Part shown: positions 1 through 5,301 of the stretch, in pieces | How the letters are laid out: the number at the start of each line of letters is the position of its first letter | Numbering within the stretch: position 1 is the first letter of the stretch | From: Desulfobacterales bacterium | GTDB lineage: Bacteria; Desulfobacterota; Desulfobacteria; Desulfobacterales; JAUCGF01 | Assembly (NCBI GenBank): GCA_029940345.1 | Contig: JAOZRC010000420.1 | Coordinates: forward strand, 1-5,301 | DNA length: 5,301 nucleotides | Reading direction: 5' to 3' | The notes under the pieces: model-generated | Seen by the model: only the letters and a program-made list of their open reading frames with translations | What the model was told of the DNA's origin: nothing | Databases searched by the model: none | Position numbers and translations under genes: made by a program

Positions 1-23
1 TATATAAAAAATCTTTCCATAAA

Positions 24-52
24 CCGCGCATATCCGCTTTCGTCCGCGCATA
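24..52. repeat. 9-bp direct repeat in the leader of the SBBP gene
   Basis: The 9-mer CCGCGCATA occurs at 24-32 and again at 44-52. The start-to-start distance is 20 bp, close to two helical turns, and the two GC-rich copies sit in an otherwise AT-rich leader. This could be a pair of sites for a regulator on one DNA face, or chance. No convincing -35/-10 pair is visible in bases 1-76, so the promoter may lie left of the window. A regulatory role is inference only. Confidence 0.3.
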
Positions 53-62
53 AAAAACAATG

Positions 63-70
63 AAAGGAGA
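63..70 (+). promoter_or_regulatory. Ribosome binding site of the SBBP repeat protein gene
   Basis: AAAGGAGA lies 6 nt before the ATG at 77, a strong Shine-Dalgarno match at good spacing. It fixes the start at 77. An out-of-frame ATG at 60 overlaps this site, and the in-frame Met12 codon has no comparable site and would remove the only lysine of the signal peptide. Confidence 0.85.
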
Positions 71-76
71 TAAAAA

Positions 77-3000
77 ATGCAAAACATTTTAAAAAATGGT
101 CTGGTGACTATGTCAGTCTATTTGATGATTTTTTTAAATTACCTGCCGCTTATCAGCGAAGAGCAGGCGCATGCAACGGATCGTCCATCGGAATTCACAT
201 CGGCCAATGATGGCGTGATTCAGCCGAAGCTCTCTGAACCTAGCGTTCCGATGGCATCAATGCTAAAGATGAACTCGAATGAACAGTCGTTCGGGAAGAT
301 GCCGAATGTTGCAAACTCGGTTCCGCAAACGGCGGTCACATCCGAACAGACCGATCCGGAAGTCAAACAAAAAATCCAGAACAAAATGAAGAAGATGCGT
401 CTGCCGTTCGTTGAAAACCGCGGACAACTGGATAAACAGGTGGCGTATTACATCAAGGCCCAAGGCGGTGATATTTATCTGACCCACAGCGGTGAGATGG
501 TGTTTGCCTTTATCCGGAATTTACCGGCGGATGCACTCGGATCGGATAAAATTGCCGGGACGGATTCGGAAAATTCACCGGAAACTTATGGAAAGTTTGC
601 CGAAAGGCACGTAAAACGGCAGCGTATCGTGTTTAAGGTGTCGCCTGACGGAGTTGCTGCTGACAAAAAGAATATTACGGTTTTCGGACGCCATAAGGCG
701 CGCGCCGTGTTCAACTATTTCAAGGGTGAAAAAAAGGATTGGATCGGGGCGATTCCCACATACAAAGAAGTGGTTTACGATGGCTTGTTTCAAGACACCC
801 GCGTGATTTACAAAGCCGGTCCCGGCATGGTTGAAGATGTGTATGAACTGGCGCCGGGCGCGGACCCTTCGCGTATTCGATTTACAGTGGAAGGCGCACA
901 AAGTTTACGCGTGGATGAAAACGGCGCGTTACAGATCAAGACTGCGGCGGGTGAATTCACGGTGAATGCCCTTAAAACCTTCCAGGAGATCAATGGCAAA
1001 CAGGTTAAAGTGACGAGCCGATTTATAGTCGATGGGTTGCGATTCGGTATTCAGGCAGATGATTATAATAAGTTGTATGCACTGGTGATTGATCCGCAGT
1101 TTGTGTATGGGACATTTCTGGGTGGGCCCGGAAGCGGGGATGGGAGTGATAAAGGCTACGCCATCGCTGTAGATGCCAATGGAAAAGCATACATTGTGGG
1201 GGCCACAAGTGCAAGCAATTATCCGACGACTGCTGGTGCTTATGCGAATTTCCACAATGGTCTTTATGGGTCGAGGATCGTTTATTCTAATGATATATTT
1301 CTAAGTGTTATCGAACCTGGGGGAAACGGTGTTGAGGATCTGCTCTATTCGACATTTATCGGCGGAAGTAAGGATGACAAAGGTTACGGTGTGGCAATTG
1401 AAGCCGGAAAGGCTTATGTGACGGGCCATACGTATAGCGCTGATTTCCCAACGACTACGGATGCGTATGATACAACGCTTAACAGTGAGTTTGTTGCGGA
1501 CTCGTTTTTAAGCGTGATTAACCCTTCAGGCAATGGCACAGCGGACCTGCTCTATTCCTCCTTTATCGGCGGATACAGTTCTGATTATGGATACGGCATA
1601 GCAGTTGAGGCTGGCAAAGCGTATGTGACAGGCTATACGTTAAGCACCGATTATCCGACTACTGCGAACGCGTATGCTACGAGTTCCAACGATTCTTACA
1701 ATTCGTTTTTAAGTGTGATCGATCCGTCAGGCAATGGCACCGCTGACATGCTTTACTCCACTTATATTGGTGGTTGCAGTGTTGACATAGGCTATGGCGT
1801 AGCGGTGGAAACCGGCAAAGCGTATATAACGGGCTATACCAAAAGTTCCGATTTTCCGACAACTGCCGGAGCGTATGCAACGAGCTATAACGGTTCCGCA
1901 GATCTGTTTTTAAGCGTGATTAATCCGGCAGGCAACGGCGCTGCGGATTTGATCTATTCAACCTTTCTTGGCGGCACCAGTGATGATGAGAGTTATGGCC
2001 TGGCGATTGAATCCGGCAAGGTTTATGTGACGGGCTATACGGTCAGTTCCGACTTTCCGACAACCGCAGGCGCATATACCACAAGCCATAATGGTTATGA
2101 TGATGCGTTTTTATGTGTGATCAATCCGGCGGGCCATGGTTCTGCGGATTTGCTCTATTCAACCTTTCTCGGCGGAAGTTACAAACAAATGGGGTGTGCT
2201 GTGGCAGCAGATTCAGGTAAGGCGTATGTGACGGGCTCTACTTGGAGTAACTTTCCGACAACCGCAAACGCGTACAATACAAGCCATAACGGTGGTGCTA
2301 TTGATGCATTTTTAAGTATCATCAATCCGGTGGGAAGCGGTACGGCGGATCTGCTCTATTCCACTTTTATCGGTGGGAGCGGTGAAGATAAAGGTAACGG
2401 CGTGGCAGTATCATCCGGCAAAGTGTATGTGACGGGCTTTACATCGCGTGACTTTCCGGCAACTACTGGCGCGTATGACACAAGCAATAGCGGTGATTCA
2501 GACGCTTTTTTAAGTGTGATCGATCCGGCGGGTAATAGCACTGGGGATATGCTCTATTCCACCCTTATCGGCGGGAACGGTGCAGATCAAGGCATTAGTG
2601 TGGCGGTGGAAGCCGGCAAGGTGTATGTGACGGGCTGTACGCAAAGTCCCGGCTTTCCGACGATGACGGGCGCGTATGATGCAAGCCATAATACTTATAA
2701 CGATACCTTTTTAAGCGTGATTGATCCGACGGGTAATGGCTCTGCTGATCTGCTCTATTCCACCTTTGTCGGCGGTGGCAGTGAAGATTGCAGTTATGAC
2801 ATAGCTGTGGAATCCGGTAAAGCGTATGTGACGGGCTATACGAAAAGTCCCGACTTTCCGACAACTGCGGGCGCGTATGATACTAGCTATAATGTCCCTC
2901 CTGGCCATGTCGGTTGTAATGCTTTTTTAGTCATGATCGATCCAGCCGGAAATGGTGCGGCAGACCTGCTATATTCCACCTTTCTTGGCGCAATCAACAC

Positions 3001-4498
3001 AGCCAGTTATGCGTATGGTTATGGTGTGGCAGTGGAATTCGGCAAAGCGTATCTGACCGGCTATACGGAAAGCGCCGACTTTCCGACGACAACAGGTGCG
3101 TATTACACGAATACTTATACTTATTCCCCTTTGTTTTTAAGCGTAATCGATCCGGCCGGAAATGGCGCTTCGGATCTGCTCTATTCCACCTTCCTCAGCG
3201 GAAAAGCAAGGGATTACGCTTACGATGTAGCGGTTGAAGATGGCAAGGCCTATGTGACAGGCTATACGACCGGTGTGAATGCAGGCTTTCCCACAACAGT
3301 GGGCGCTTATGATACCGATGATAGTAATTATAATAAGGGATTTTTAAGCGTGATCAATCCGGCCGGCAATGGCGCCGCGGATCTGCTCTATTCCACCTTC
3401 ATCGGCAGTTCATCCTACAGAGTGGCCGTGGAATCTGGCAAAGTGTATCTGTTGGGCAGGGCGGATAGCAATTTTACGGCGACTGCGAATGCCTATGACA
3501 CAACCCATAATGGTGGTGGTGCTCTTGATGATACGCTTTTAAGTGTAATCAATCCTGCGGGTAATGGCGCCTCGGATTTACTTTATGCCACTTTTCTTGG
3601 TGGAAGCCTCTTTGATGGAGGTTACGGATTGGCGGTGGAAAGCGGCAAGGCGTATGTGACGGGCGGAACTCAGAGTTCAGACTTTCCGACGACGAATGAC
3701 GCTTTTAGCACCGATTTTAATGACTACCATGATGCTTTTTTGAGCGTAATTGATCCTTCCGGCAACGGCGCCTCAGACTTGCTTTATTCCACTTTTATCG
3801 GCGGAAAGTCCGATGAAGAAGGAAGAAGCGTAGTTGTAGAAAACAATAAAGCGTATGTTGTCGGTTATACAACCTCCTCTGATTTTCCGACGACAGCGGG
3901 CGCGTATGATACAACGCTTGACGGCGAGGATGCGTTTTTGGCGATTTTCACTTTTATCGAACCGGAAATAAACCTAAAACAAGACGAGACTAACATTACT
4001 GACGGTGGCAGCCATGATTTTGGCAGCAGGACAGTGAATACCGATACGAATCTGATCTTTACGCTTGAGAATCGCGGAGTTGTCGATCTGACGCTGACAA
4101 CGCCGCTCACCATCGTTGGCGACGCAGCCTTCAGTATTCAGCCTCCGCTTGCCGCATCACCTGTGGAAGCGGGAAACACGACCACATTCACGGTGCGCTT
4201 CAGCCCTGCTTCGGTCGGCCTGAAAACCGCGACAATCAGCATTGCCAACAACGACAGCAATGAAAATCCCTACGATCTGACTGTCACAGGCGAGGGCGTC
4301 ATTCCCAAAGGCGATCTGAACAGCGATGGCGTGACAGACTTGACAGATGCGATTATCGCCTTGCAGGTGCTGACCGGCCAAAATGCGCTACAACTGCGCG
4401 CTGATTACGCCGTTTCCGGCACGGACGTAAACGGTGACAACCGGGTTGGGACAGAGGAATTGATTTATATTTTGCAGGATGAGGCTGCGTTGAGGTAA
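77..4498 (+). CDS. Secreted SBBP beta-propeller repeat protein with C-terminal dockerin-like domain
   Basis: This 1473-residue protein is probably extracellular or surface-bound. Residues 1-33 look like a signal peptide: Lys6, a hydrophobic stretch at 8-26, and a likely cut after Ala-His-Ala (31-33). A polar, Met-rich linker follows to about 105. Residues 106-340 match the domain that usually precedes SBBP repeats (FVENRGQ at 111-117; NYFKGEKKDW, PTYKEVVYDGLF and APGADPSRIRF further on; probably DUF7948). Residues 341-1293 hold 14 SBBP-type repeats recognisable by DLLYSTFIGG, GKAYVTG, DFPTT and FLSVINPAGNG; 14 units would suit two seven-bladed propellers, which is inference. Residues 1296-1408 resemble ASH/choice-of-anchor-D Ig-like domains. 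Residues 1411-1473 resemble a type I dockerin, with calcium-loop ligands D1413, N1415, D1417, D1421, D1424 and D1450, N1452, D1454, E1461. There is no catalytic motif, LPXTG signal or C-terminal membrane segment. The role is unknown; adhesion, scaffolding or polymer binding is plausible. The frame is intact with a strong SD sequence. Confidence 0.93.
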   Translation: MQNILKNGLVTMSVYLMIFLNYLPLISEEQAHATDRPSEFTSANDGVIQPKLSEPSVPMASMLKMNSNEQSFGKMPNVANSVPQTAVTSEQTDPEVKQKIQNKMKKMRLPFVENRGQLDKQVAYYIKAQGGDIYLTHSGEMVFAFIRNLPADALGSDKIAGTDSENSPETYGKFAERHVKRQRIVFKVSPDGVAADKKNITVFGRHKARAVFNYFKGEKKDWIGAIPTYKEVVYDGLFQDTRVIYKAGPGMVEDVYELAPGADPSRIRFTVEGAQSLRVDENGALQIKTAAGEFTVNALKTFQEINGKQVKVTSRFIVDGLRFGIQADDYNKLYALVIDPQFVYGTFLGGPGSGDGSDKGYAIAVDANGKAYIVGATSASNYPTTAGAYANFHNGLYGSRIVYSNDIFLSVIEPGGNGVEDLLYSTFIGGSKDDKGYGVAIEAGKAYVTGHTYSADFPTTTDAYDTTLNSEFVADSFLSVINPSGNGTADLLYSSFIGGYSSDYGYGIAVEAGKAYVTGYTLSTDYPTTANAYATSSNDSYNSFLSVIDPSGNGTADMLYSTYIGGCSVDIGYGVAVETGKAYITGYTKSSDFPTTAGAYATSYNGSADLFLSVINPAGNGAADLIYSTFLGGTSDDESYGLAIESGKVYVTGYTVSSDFPTTAGAYTTSHNGYDDAFLCVINPAGHGSADLLYSTFLGGSYKQMGCAVAADSGKAYVTGSTWSNFPTTANAYNTSHNGGAIDAFLSIINPVGSGTADLLYSTFIGGSGEDKGNGVAVSSGKVYVTGFTSRDFPATTGAYDTSNSGDSDAFLSVIDPAGNSTGDMLYSTLIGGNGADQGISVAVEAGKVYVTGCTQSPGFPTMTGAYDASHNTYNDTFLSVIDPTGNGSADLLYSTFVGGGSEDCSYDIAVESGKAYVTGYTKSPDFPTTAGAYDTSYNVPPGHVGCNAFLVMIDPAGNGAADLLYSTFLGAINTASYAYGYGVAVEFGKAYLTGYTESADFPTTTGAYYTNTYTYSPLFLSVIDPAGNGASDLLYSTFLSGKARDYAYDVAVEDGKAYVTGYTTGVNAGFPTTVGAYDTDDSNYNKGFLSVINPAGNGAADLLYSTFIGSSSYRVAVESGKVYLLGRADSNFTATANAYDTTHNGGGALDDTLLSVINPAGNGASDLLYATFLGGSLFDGGYGLAVESGKAYVTGGTQSSDFPTTNDAFSTDFNDYHDAFLSVIDPSGNGASDLLYSTFIGGKSDEEGRSVVVENNKAYVVGYTTSSDFPTTAGAYDTTLDGEDAFLAIFTFIEPEINLKQDETNITDGGSHDFGSRTVNTDTNLIFTLENRGVVDLTLTTPLTIVGDAAFSIQPPLAASPVEAGNTTTFTVRFSPASVGLKTATISIANNDSNENPYDLTVTGEGVIPKGDLNSDGVTDLTDAIIALQVLTGQNALQLRADYAVSGTDVNGDNRVGTEELIYILQDEAALR
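1097..3955 (+). repeat. 14 in-frame tandem SBBP repeats (about 201 bp each)
   Basis: The D-[LM]-[LI]-Y-[SA]-[ST]-[FYL]-[ILV] motif starts at residues 421, 490, 557, 624, 691, 758, 824, 891, 963, 1033, 1102, 1167 and 1234, and a diverged form (VYGTFLGG) begins unit 1 near 343. Steps are 65-72 residues, most often 67; only unit 1 is longer, near 78. DNA similarity is also high: forms of gcgtatgtgacgggctatac recur in most units, for example near 1620, 2222 and 2820, which points to duplication or gene conversion rather than old divergence. Units 9 and 10 carry short insertions. Unit 12 has lost about five residues between its IGS and VAVESGK motifs. Such an array is prone to copy-number change and to assembly collapse. 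Confidence 0.93.
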
Positions 4499-4514
4499 CC
4501 ATTCCCCCCTCTGA

Positions 4515-4537
4515 TTCCCATGCTCCGGCGTGGGAAC
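4515..4537 (+). repeat. REP-like palindrome, copy A
   Basis: Arms TTCCCATGC (4515-4523) and GCGTGGGAA (4528-4536) enclose loop TCCG. All positions pair apart from T4521 with G4530, which is a G-U wobble in RNA. It begins 17 nt after the stop codon of the SBBP gene and may protect or end that transcript, but the following CCTTATTTTGG is a poor U-tract for an intrinsic terminator. Loop TCCG puts it in the opposite orientation to copy B. Confidence 0.8.
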
Positions 4538-4587
4538 CTTATTTTGGCCAAAGCCGCGTTAATTCAAGGTATGGTGCAGCACAGTAC

Positions 4588-4611
4588 GTTCCCACGCCGG
4601 AGCGTGGGAAC
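4588..4611 (-). repeat. REP-like palindrome, copy B (inverted relative to A)
   Basis: Arms GTTCCCACGC (4588-4597) and GCGTGGGAAC (4602-4611) are a perfect 10-bp inverted repeat around loop CGGA. The loop is the reverse complement of copy A's TCCG, so on the minus strand this copy reads like copy A with a C in place of its T4521. Together A and B form a larger inverted pair spanning 4515-4611. Confidence 0.85.
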
Positions 4612-4668
4612 AAGGTCGGGTGGGGGAGTGAACGGTTACGGACAAAGTGTTAAGCTGAATTTTGTCTT

Positions 4669-4692
4669 GTTCCAAAGCTCTGGCGTTGGAAC
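4669..4692 (+). repeat. REP-like palindrome, diverged copy C
   Basis: Arms GTTCCAAAGC (4669-4678) and GCGTTGGAAC (4683-4692) enclose loop TCTG. Length, arm ends and loop position match copies A and B. The sixth pair is A4674-T4687 where copy B has C4593-G4606, so both sides changed together. The only mismatch is A4676 opposite G4685, at the eighth arm position, which also varies in copy A. Confidence 0.75.
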
Positions 4693-4702
4693 ACACTATA
4701 CA

Positions 4703-4744
4703 GACGCTCTGGAATCCGTGAGCAATACCGGATGCCAGAGCGTC
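4703..4744. repeat. Long hairpin repeat with 16-bp arms
   Basis: The left arm at 4703-4718 (begins GACGCTCTGG) pairs with the right arm at 4729-4744 (ends CCAGAGCGTC). The pairing is 15 of 16, with A4713 facing G4734, around a 10-nt loop at 4719-4728. Its GCTCTGG core also occurs in copy C, suggesting a related family or composite element. It lies 45 nt beyond the yebG stop and could block or end transcription from either side, although no T-tract follows it on either strand. Confidence 0.8.
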
Positions 4745-4760
4745 GAAACGAGAAAACAGG

Positions 4761-4776
4761 CTGATTAGCAAATCAG
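4761..4776 (-). terminator. Weak candidate terminator of yebG
   Basis: CTGATT (4761-4766) and AATCAG (4771-4776) are a perfect 6-bp inverted repeat around AGCA, starting 12 nt beyond the yebG stop codon. Read on the minus strand, the hairpin is followed by CCTGTTTTCTCG, a short imperfect T-tract. The stem is AT-rich and short, so termination would be inefficient. The stronger 4703-4744 hairpin lies just downstream. Confidence 0.3.
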
Positions 4777-4788
4777 AGCTGGTGCCGA

Positions 4789-5124
4789 TTATTTTTTCTT
4801 TCCGCTTTTCGGTTTGGCGGCTAGGGACGGCTTCGCAGGGTTTGAATTTTCGCCCTTTTCTTCAGCCACGTTTTTAGCGGGCGGAGGGGATTTGGATTTG
4901 ACGCCCTTGAGGATGGAAAGCACCTTCGTCTTGTTTTCAGCCAGAAAGAAAGCAATATCCTCTAGCTGTTTTTCTTCCAGATCAATATCGGCAGTTTCGA
5001 TAAAGTCATACAAATTATCGGCAATATCAAGCATTTTGTCATAAGCATCCGCTTCCTTTTTAGTCGTAAAGGTCATTTTTTCGACTCCGTTTCTGACGAC
5101 GATATATTTAATGATTACCGCCAT
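4789..5124 (-). CDS. yebG: YebG family protein
   Basis: This 111-residue cytoplasmic protein is recognised by its N-terminus. The pattern MAV-x-x-KY-x-V-x-R-x-G-x-EKM-x-FT-x-KKEADAYDKMLD-x-AD over residues 1-36 closely matches my memory of E. coli YebG. Residues 37-75 are the less conserved helical remainder of the core (LAENKTKVLSILK at 61-73). Residues 76-111 are a basic low-complexity tail rich in Lys, Pro and Ala, with 10 lysines in 36 positions ending in GKKK. E. coli YebG is about 96 residues and its end is acidic, so this tail is different. In enterobacteria yebG is a LexA-controlled SOS gene of unknown molecular function; no canonical LexA box is visible here. AAGGAG lies 6 nt before the ATG, supporting this start. 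The gene is monocistronic as far as visible and convergent with the SBBP gene. Confidence 0.92.
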   Translation of the reverse strand: MAVIIKYIVVRNGVEKMTFTTKKEADAYDKMLDIADNLYDFIETADIDLEEKQLEDIAFFLAENKTKVLSILKGVKSKSPPPAKNVAEEKGENSNPAKPSLAAKPKSGKKK

Positions 5125-5130
5125 AATGGT

Positions 5131-5136
5131 CTCCTT
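5131..5136 (-). promoter_or_regulatory. Ribosome binding site of yebG
   Basis: On the minus strand AAGGAG ends 6 nt before the ATG at 5124-5122, a strong Shine-Dalgarno match with normal spacing. It supports the MAV start that is conserved in the family. Confidence 0.85.
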
Positions 5137-5140
5137 CTGT

Positions 5141-5156
5141 CTTTAAATGATTAAAG
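5141..5156. promoter_or_regulatory. Perfect palindrome upstream of yebG, possible operator
   Basis: CTTTAA (5141-5146) and TTAAAG (5151-5156) form a perfect 6-bp inverted repeat around ATGA, four bases upstream of the yebG Shine-Dalgarno. It may be a repressor site or a small hairpin near the ribosome site. It does not fit CTGT-N8-ACAG; the minus strand has only an isolated ACAG beside it (5137-5140). Being AT-rich and short, it could also be chance. Confidence 0.35.
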
Positions 5157-5174
5157 TGCGCCCTTTTTTAGTAG

Positions 5175-5202
5175 ATAATATGAAAATGAAAAGAATTTTC
5201 GG
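5175..5202 (-). promoter_or_regulatory. Weak candidate sigma-70 promoter for yebG
   Basis: On the minus strand TATTAT (5180-5175) matches the -10 consensus at five of six positions. CCGAAA (5202-5197), 16 bp upstream, matches the -35 consensus at only three. Transcription would start near 5168 and place the 5141-5156 palindrome in the leader. The region is AT-rich, so such matches are expected by chance. Confidence 0.3.
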
Positions 5203-5234
5203 CATCCTTCATTTGTCGGTTTACACTTTTTAAT

Positions 5235-5301
5235 GTAGGGTGGGCAGAGTATAACGGAACCCACCGCACCGAATTGCCATAAATGGTGGGTTCCGTTACA
5301 C
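5235..5301. repeat. REP-like inverted repeat led by GTAG, cut by the window edge
   Basis: TAACGGAACCCACC (5252-5265) and GGTGGGTTCCGTTA (5285-5298) are a perfect 14-bp inverted repeat around a 19-nt centre. GTAG at 5235-5238 comes just before GGTGGG (5239-5244), which can also pair with CCCACC at 5260-5265. A GTAG tetranucleotide next to a hairpin is a known hallmark of REP elements moved by RAYT transposases. Mirrored halves suggest a REPIN-like pair whose right end lies beyond 5301. It differs in sequence from the cluster at 4515-4744. Confidence 0.65.

Larger units (their letters stand above)
4515..4744. repeat. Intergenic cluster of REP-like palindromes between convergent genes
   Basis: The 290-bp gap between the two convergent genes has no credible coding frame. 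It carries four hairpins at 4515-4537, 4588-4611, 4669-4692 and 4703-4744. The first two are inverted copies separated by 50 bp, an arrangement like REPINs (paired inverted REPs). Similar GTTCCCACGC-type palindromes are, to my recollection, widespread in intergenic DNA of sulfur-cycle proteobacteria, but I could not check this. The cluster could serve as a shared bidirectional transcription end or RNA-stabilising region. No transposase is present, so any movement would need one supplied from elsewhere. Confidence 0.75.

Noticed and set aside
60..76. Alternative ATG at 60 for the first gene
   Set aside because: It is out of frame with the long coding region and the Shine-Dalgarno sequence lies inside it.
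1097..3955. Regular 201-bp spacing as a CRISPR or satellite array
   Set aside because: The repeats are in frame, cover the whole unit without unique spacers, and encode a clear protein repeat.
263..4381. Many minus-strand and out-of-frame open frames of 61-108 residues inside the large gene
   Set aside because: They are shadows of the long coding frame. Several recur because the repeats recur, and none shows a family match or ribosome site.
77..4498. Autotransporter or sortase-anchored adhesin
   Set aside because: There is no C-terminal beta-barrel, LPXTG motif or terminal membrane segment; the end is a dockerin-like domain.
4515..4545. Copy A hairpin as a classical intrinsic terminator
   Set aside because: The stem is good but the following CCTTATTTTGG lacks a proper U-run, so it is kept as a repeat with only a possible termination role.
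4641..4666. Inverted repeat GACAAA ... TTTGTC between palindrome copies B and C
   Set aside because: The arms are short and the spacer long, with no second copy to support it.
4520..4771. Open frames on both strands across the intergenic gap (82 aa plus, 70 aa minus)
   Set aside because: Both run through the palindromes, so their translations are made of hairpin arms. Neither has a good ribosome binding site or a recognisable domain.
4814..5044. 76-residue plus-strand frame opposite yebG
   Set aside because: It lies wholly antisense to a confidently recognised gene, and its serine-rich translation reflects the lysine-rich tail of YebG read backwards.
5182..5200. Inverted repeat GAAAAT ... 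ATTTTC upstream of yebG
   Set aside because: It is only six AT-rich pairs in an AT-rich stretch, as expected by chance.

Overview
The window looks like part of a chromosome from an environmental Gram-negative proteobacterium, most plausibly a sulfate reducer of the Desulfobacterota (Desulfobacterales type). A gammaproteobacterium is the main alternative. The clues are a very long secreted repeat protein ending in a dockerin-like calcium-binding module, a YebG-family gene, and gene gaps packed with short REP-like palindromes. This placement is inference, because no rRNA or housekeeping marker is present.

Layout. Bases 1-76 are the leader of the first gene, with a strong Shine-Dalgarno (SD) sequence and a 9-bp direct repeat. 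Bases 77-4498 (+) encode one 1473-residue secreted protein. In order it has a signal peptide, a low-complexity linker, the N-terminal domain with an F-x-E-N-x-G-Q motif that commonly precedes SBBP repeats (DUF7948-like), 14 SBBP-type beta-propeller repeats of about 67 residues, an ASH/choice-of-anchor-D-like Ig domain, and a C-terminal dockerin-like pair of EF-hand loops. Bases 4499-4788 hold no gene but carry four perfect or near-perfect hairpins; three are copies of one family and the first two form an inverted pair. Bases 4789-5124 (-) encode a YebG-family protein with an unusual lysine-rich tail. Bases 5125-5301 hold its ribosome binding site, a perfect palindrome, a weak promoter candidate and, at the right edge, part of another REP-like inverted structure led by GTAG.

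The two genes converge on the repeat cluster, do not form an operon, and have no obvious functional link. The large protein is probably an extracellular or surface structural or binding protein; YebG belongs to a family induced by DNA damage in enterobacteria. I see no defence system, CRISPR array, tRNA, rRNA or transposase gene. The most notable features are the evolution of the 14-unit array (13 units share a one-residue shortening that unit 1 lacks), the compensatory changes between palindrome copies, and the lack of a canonical LexA box upstream of yebG.
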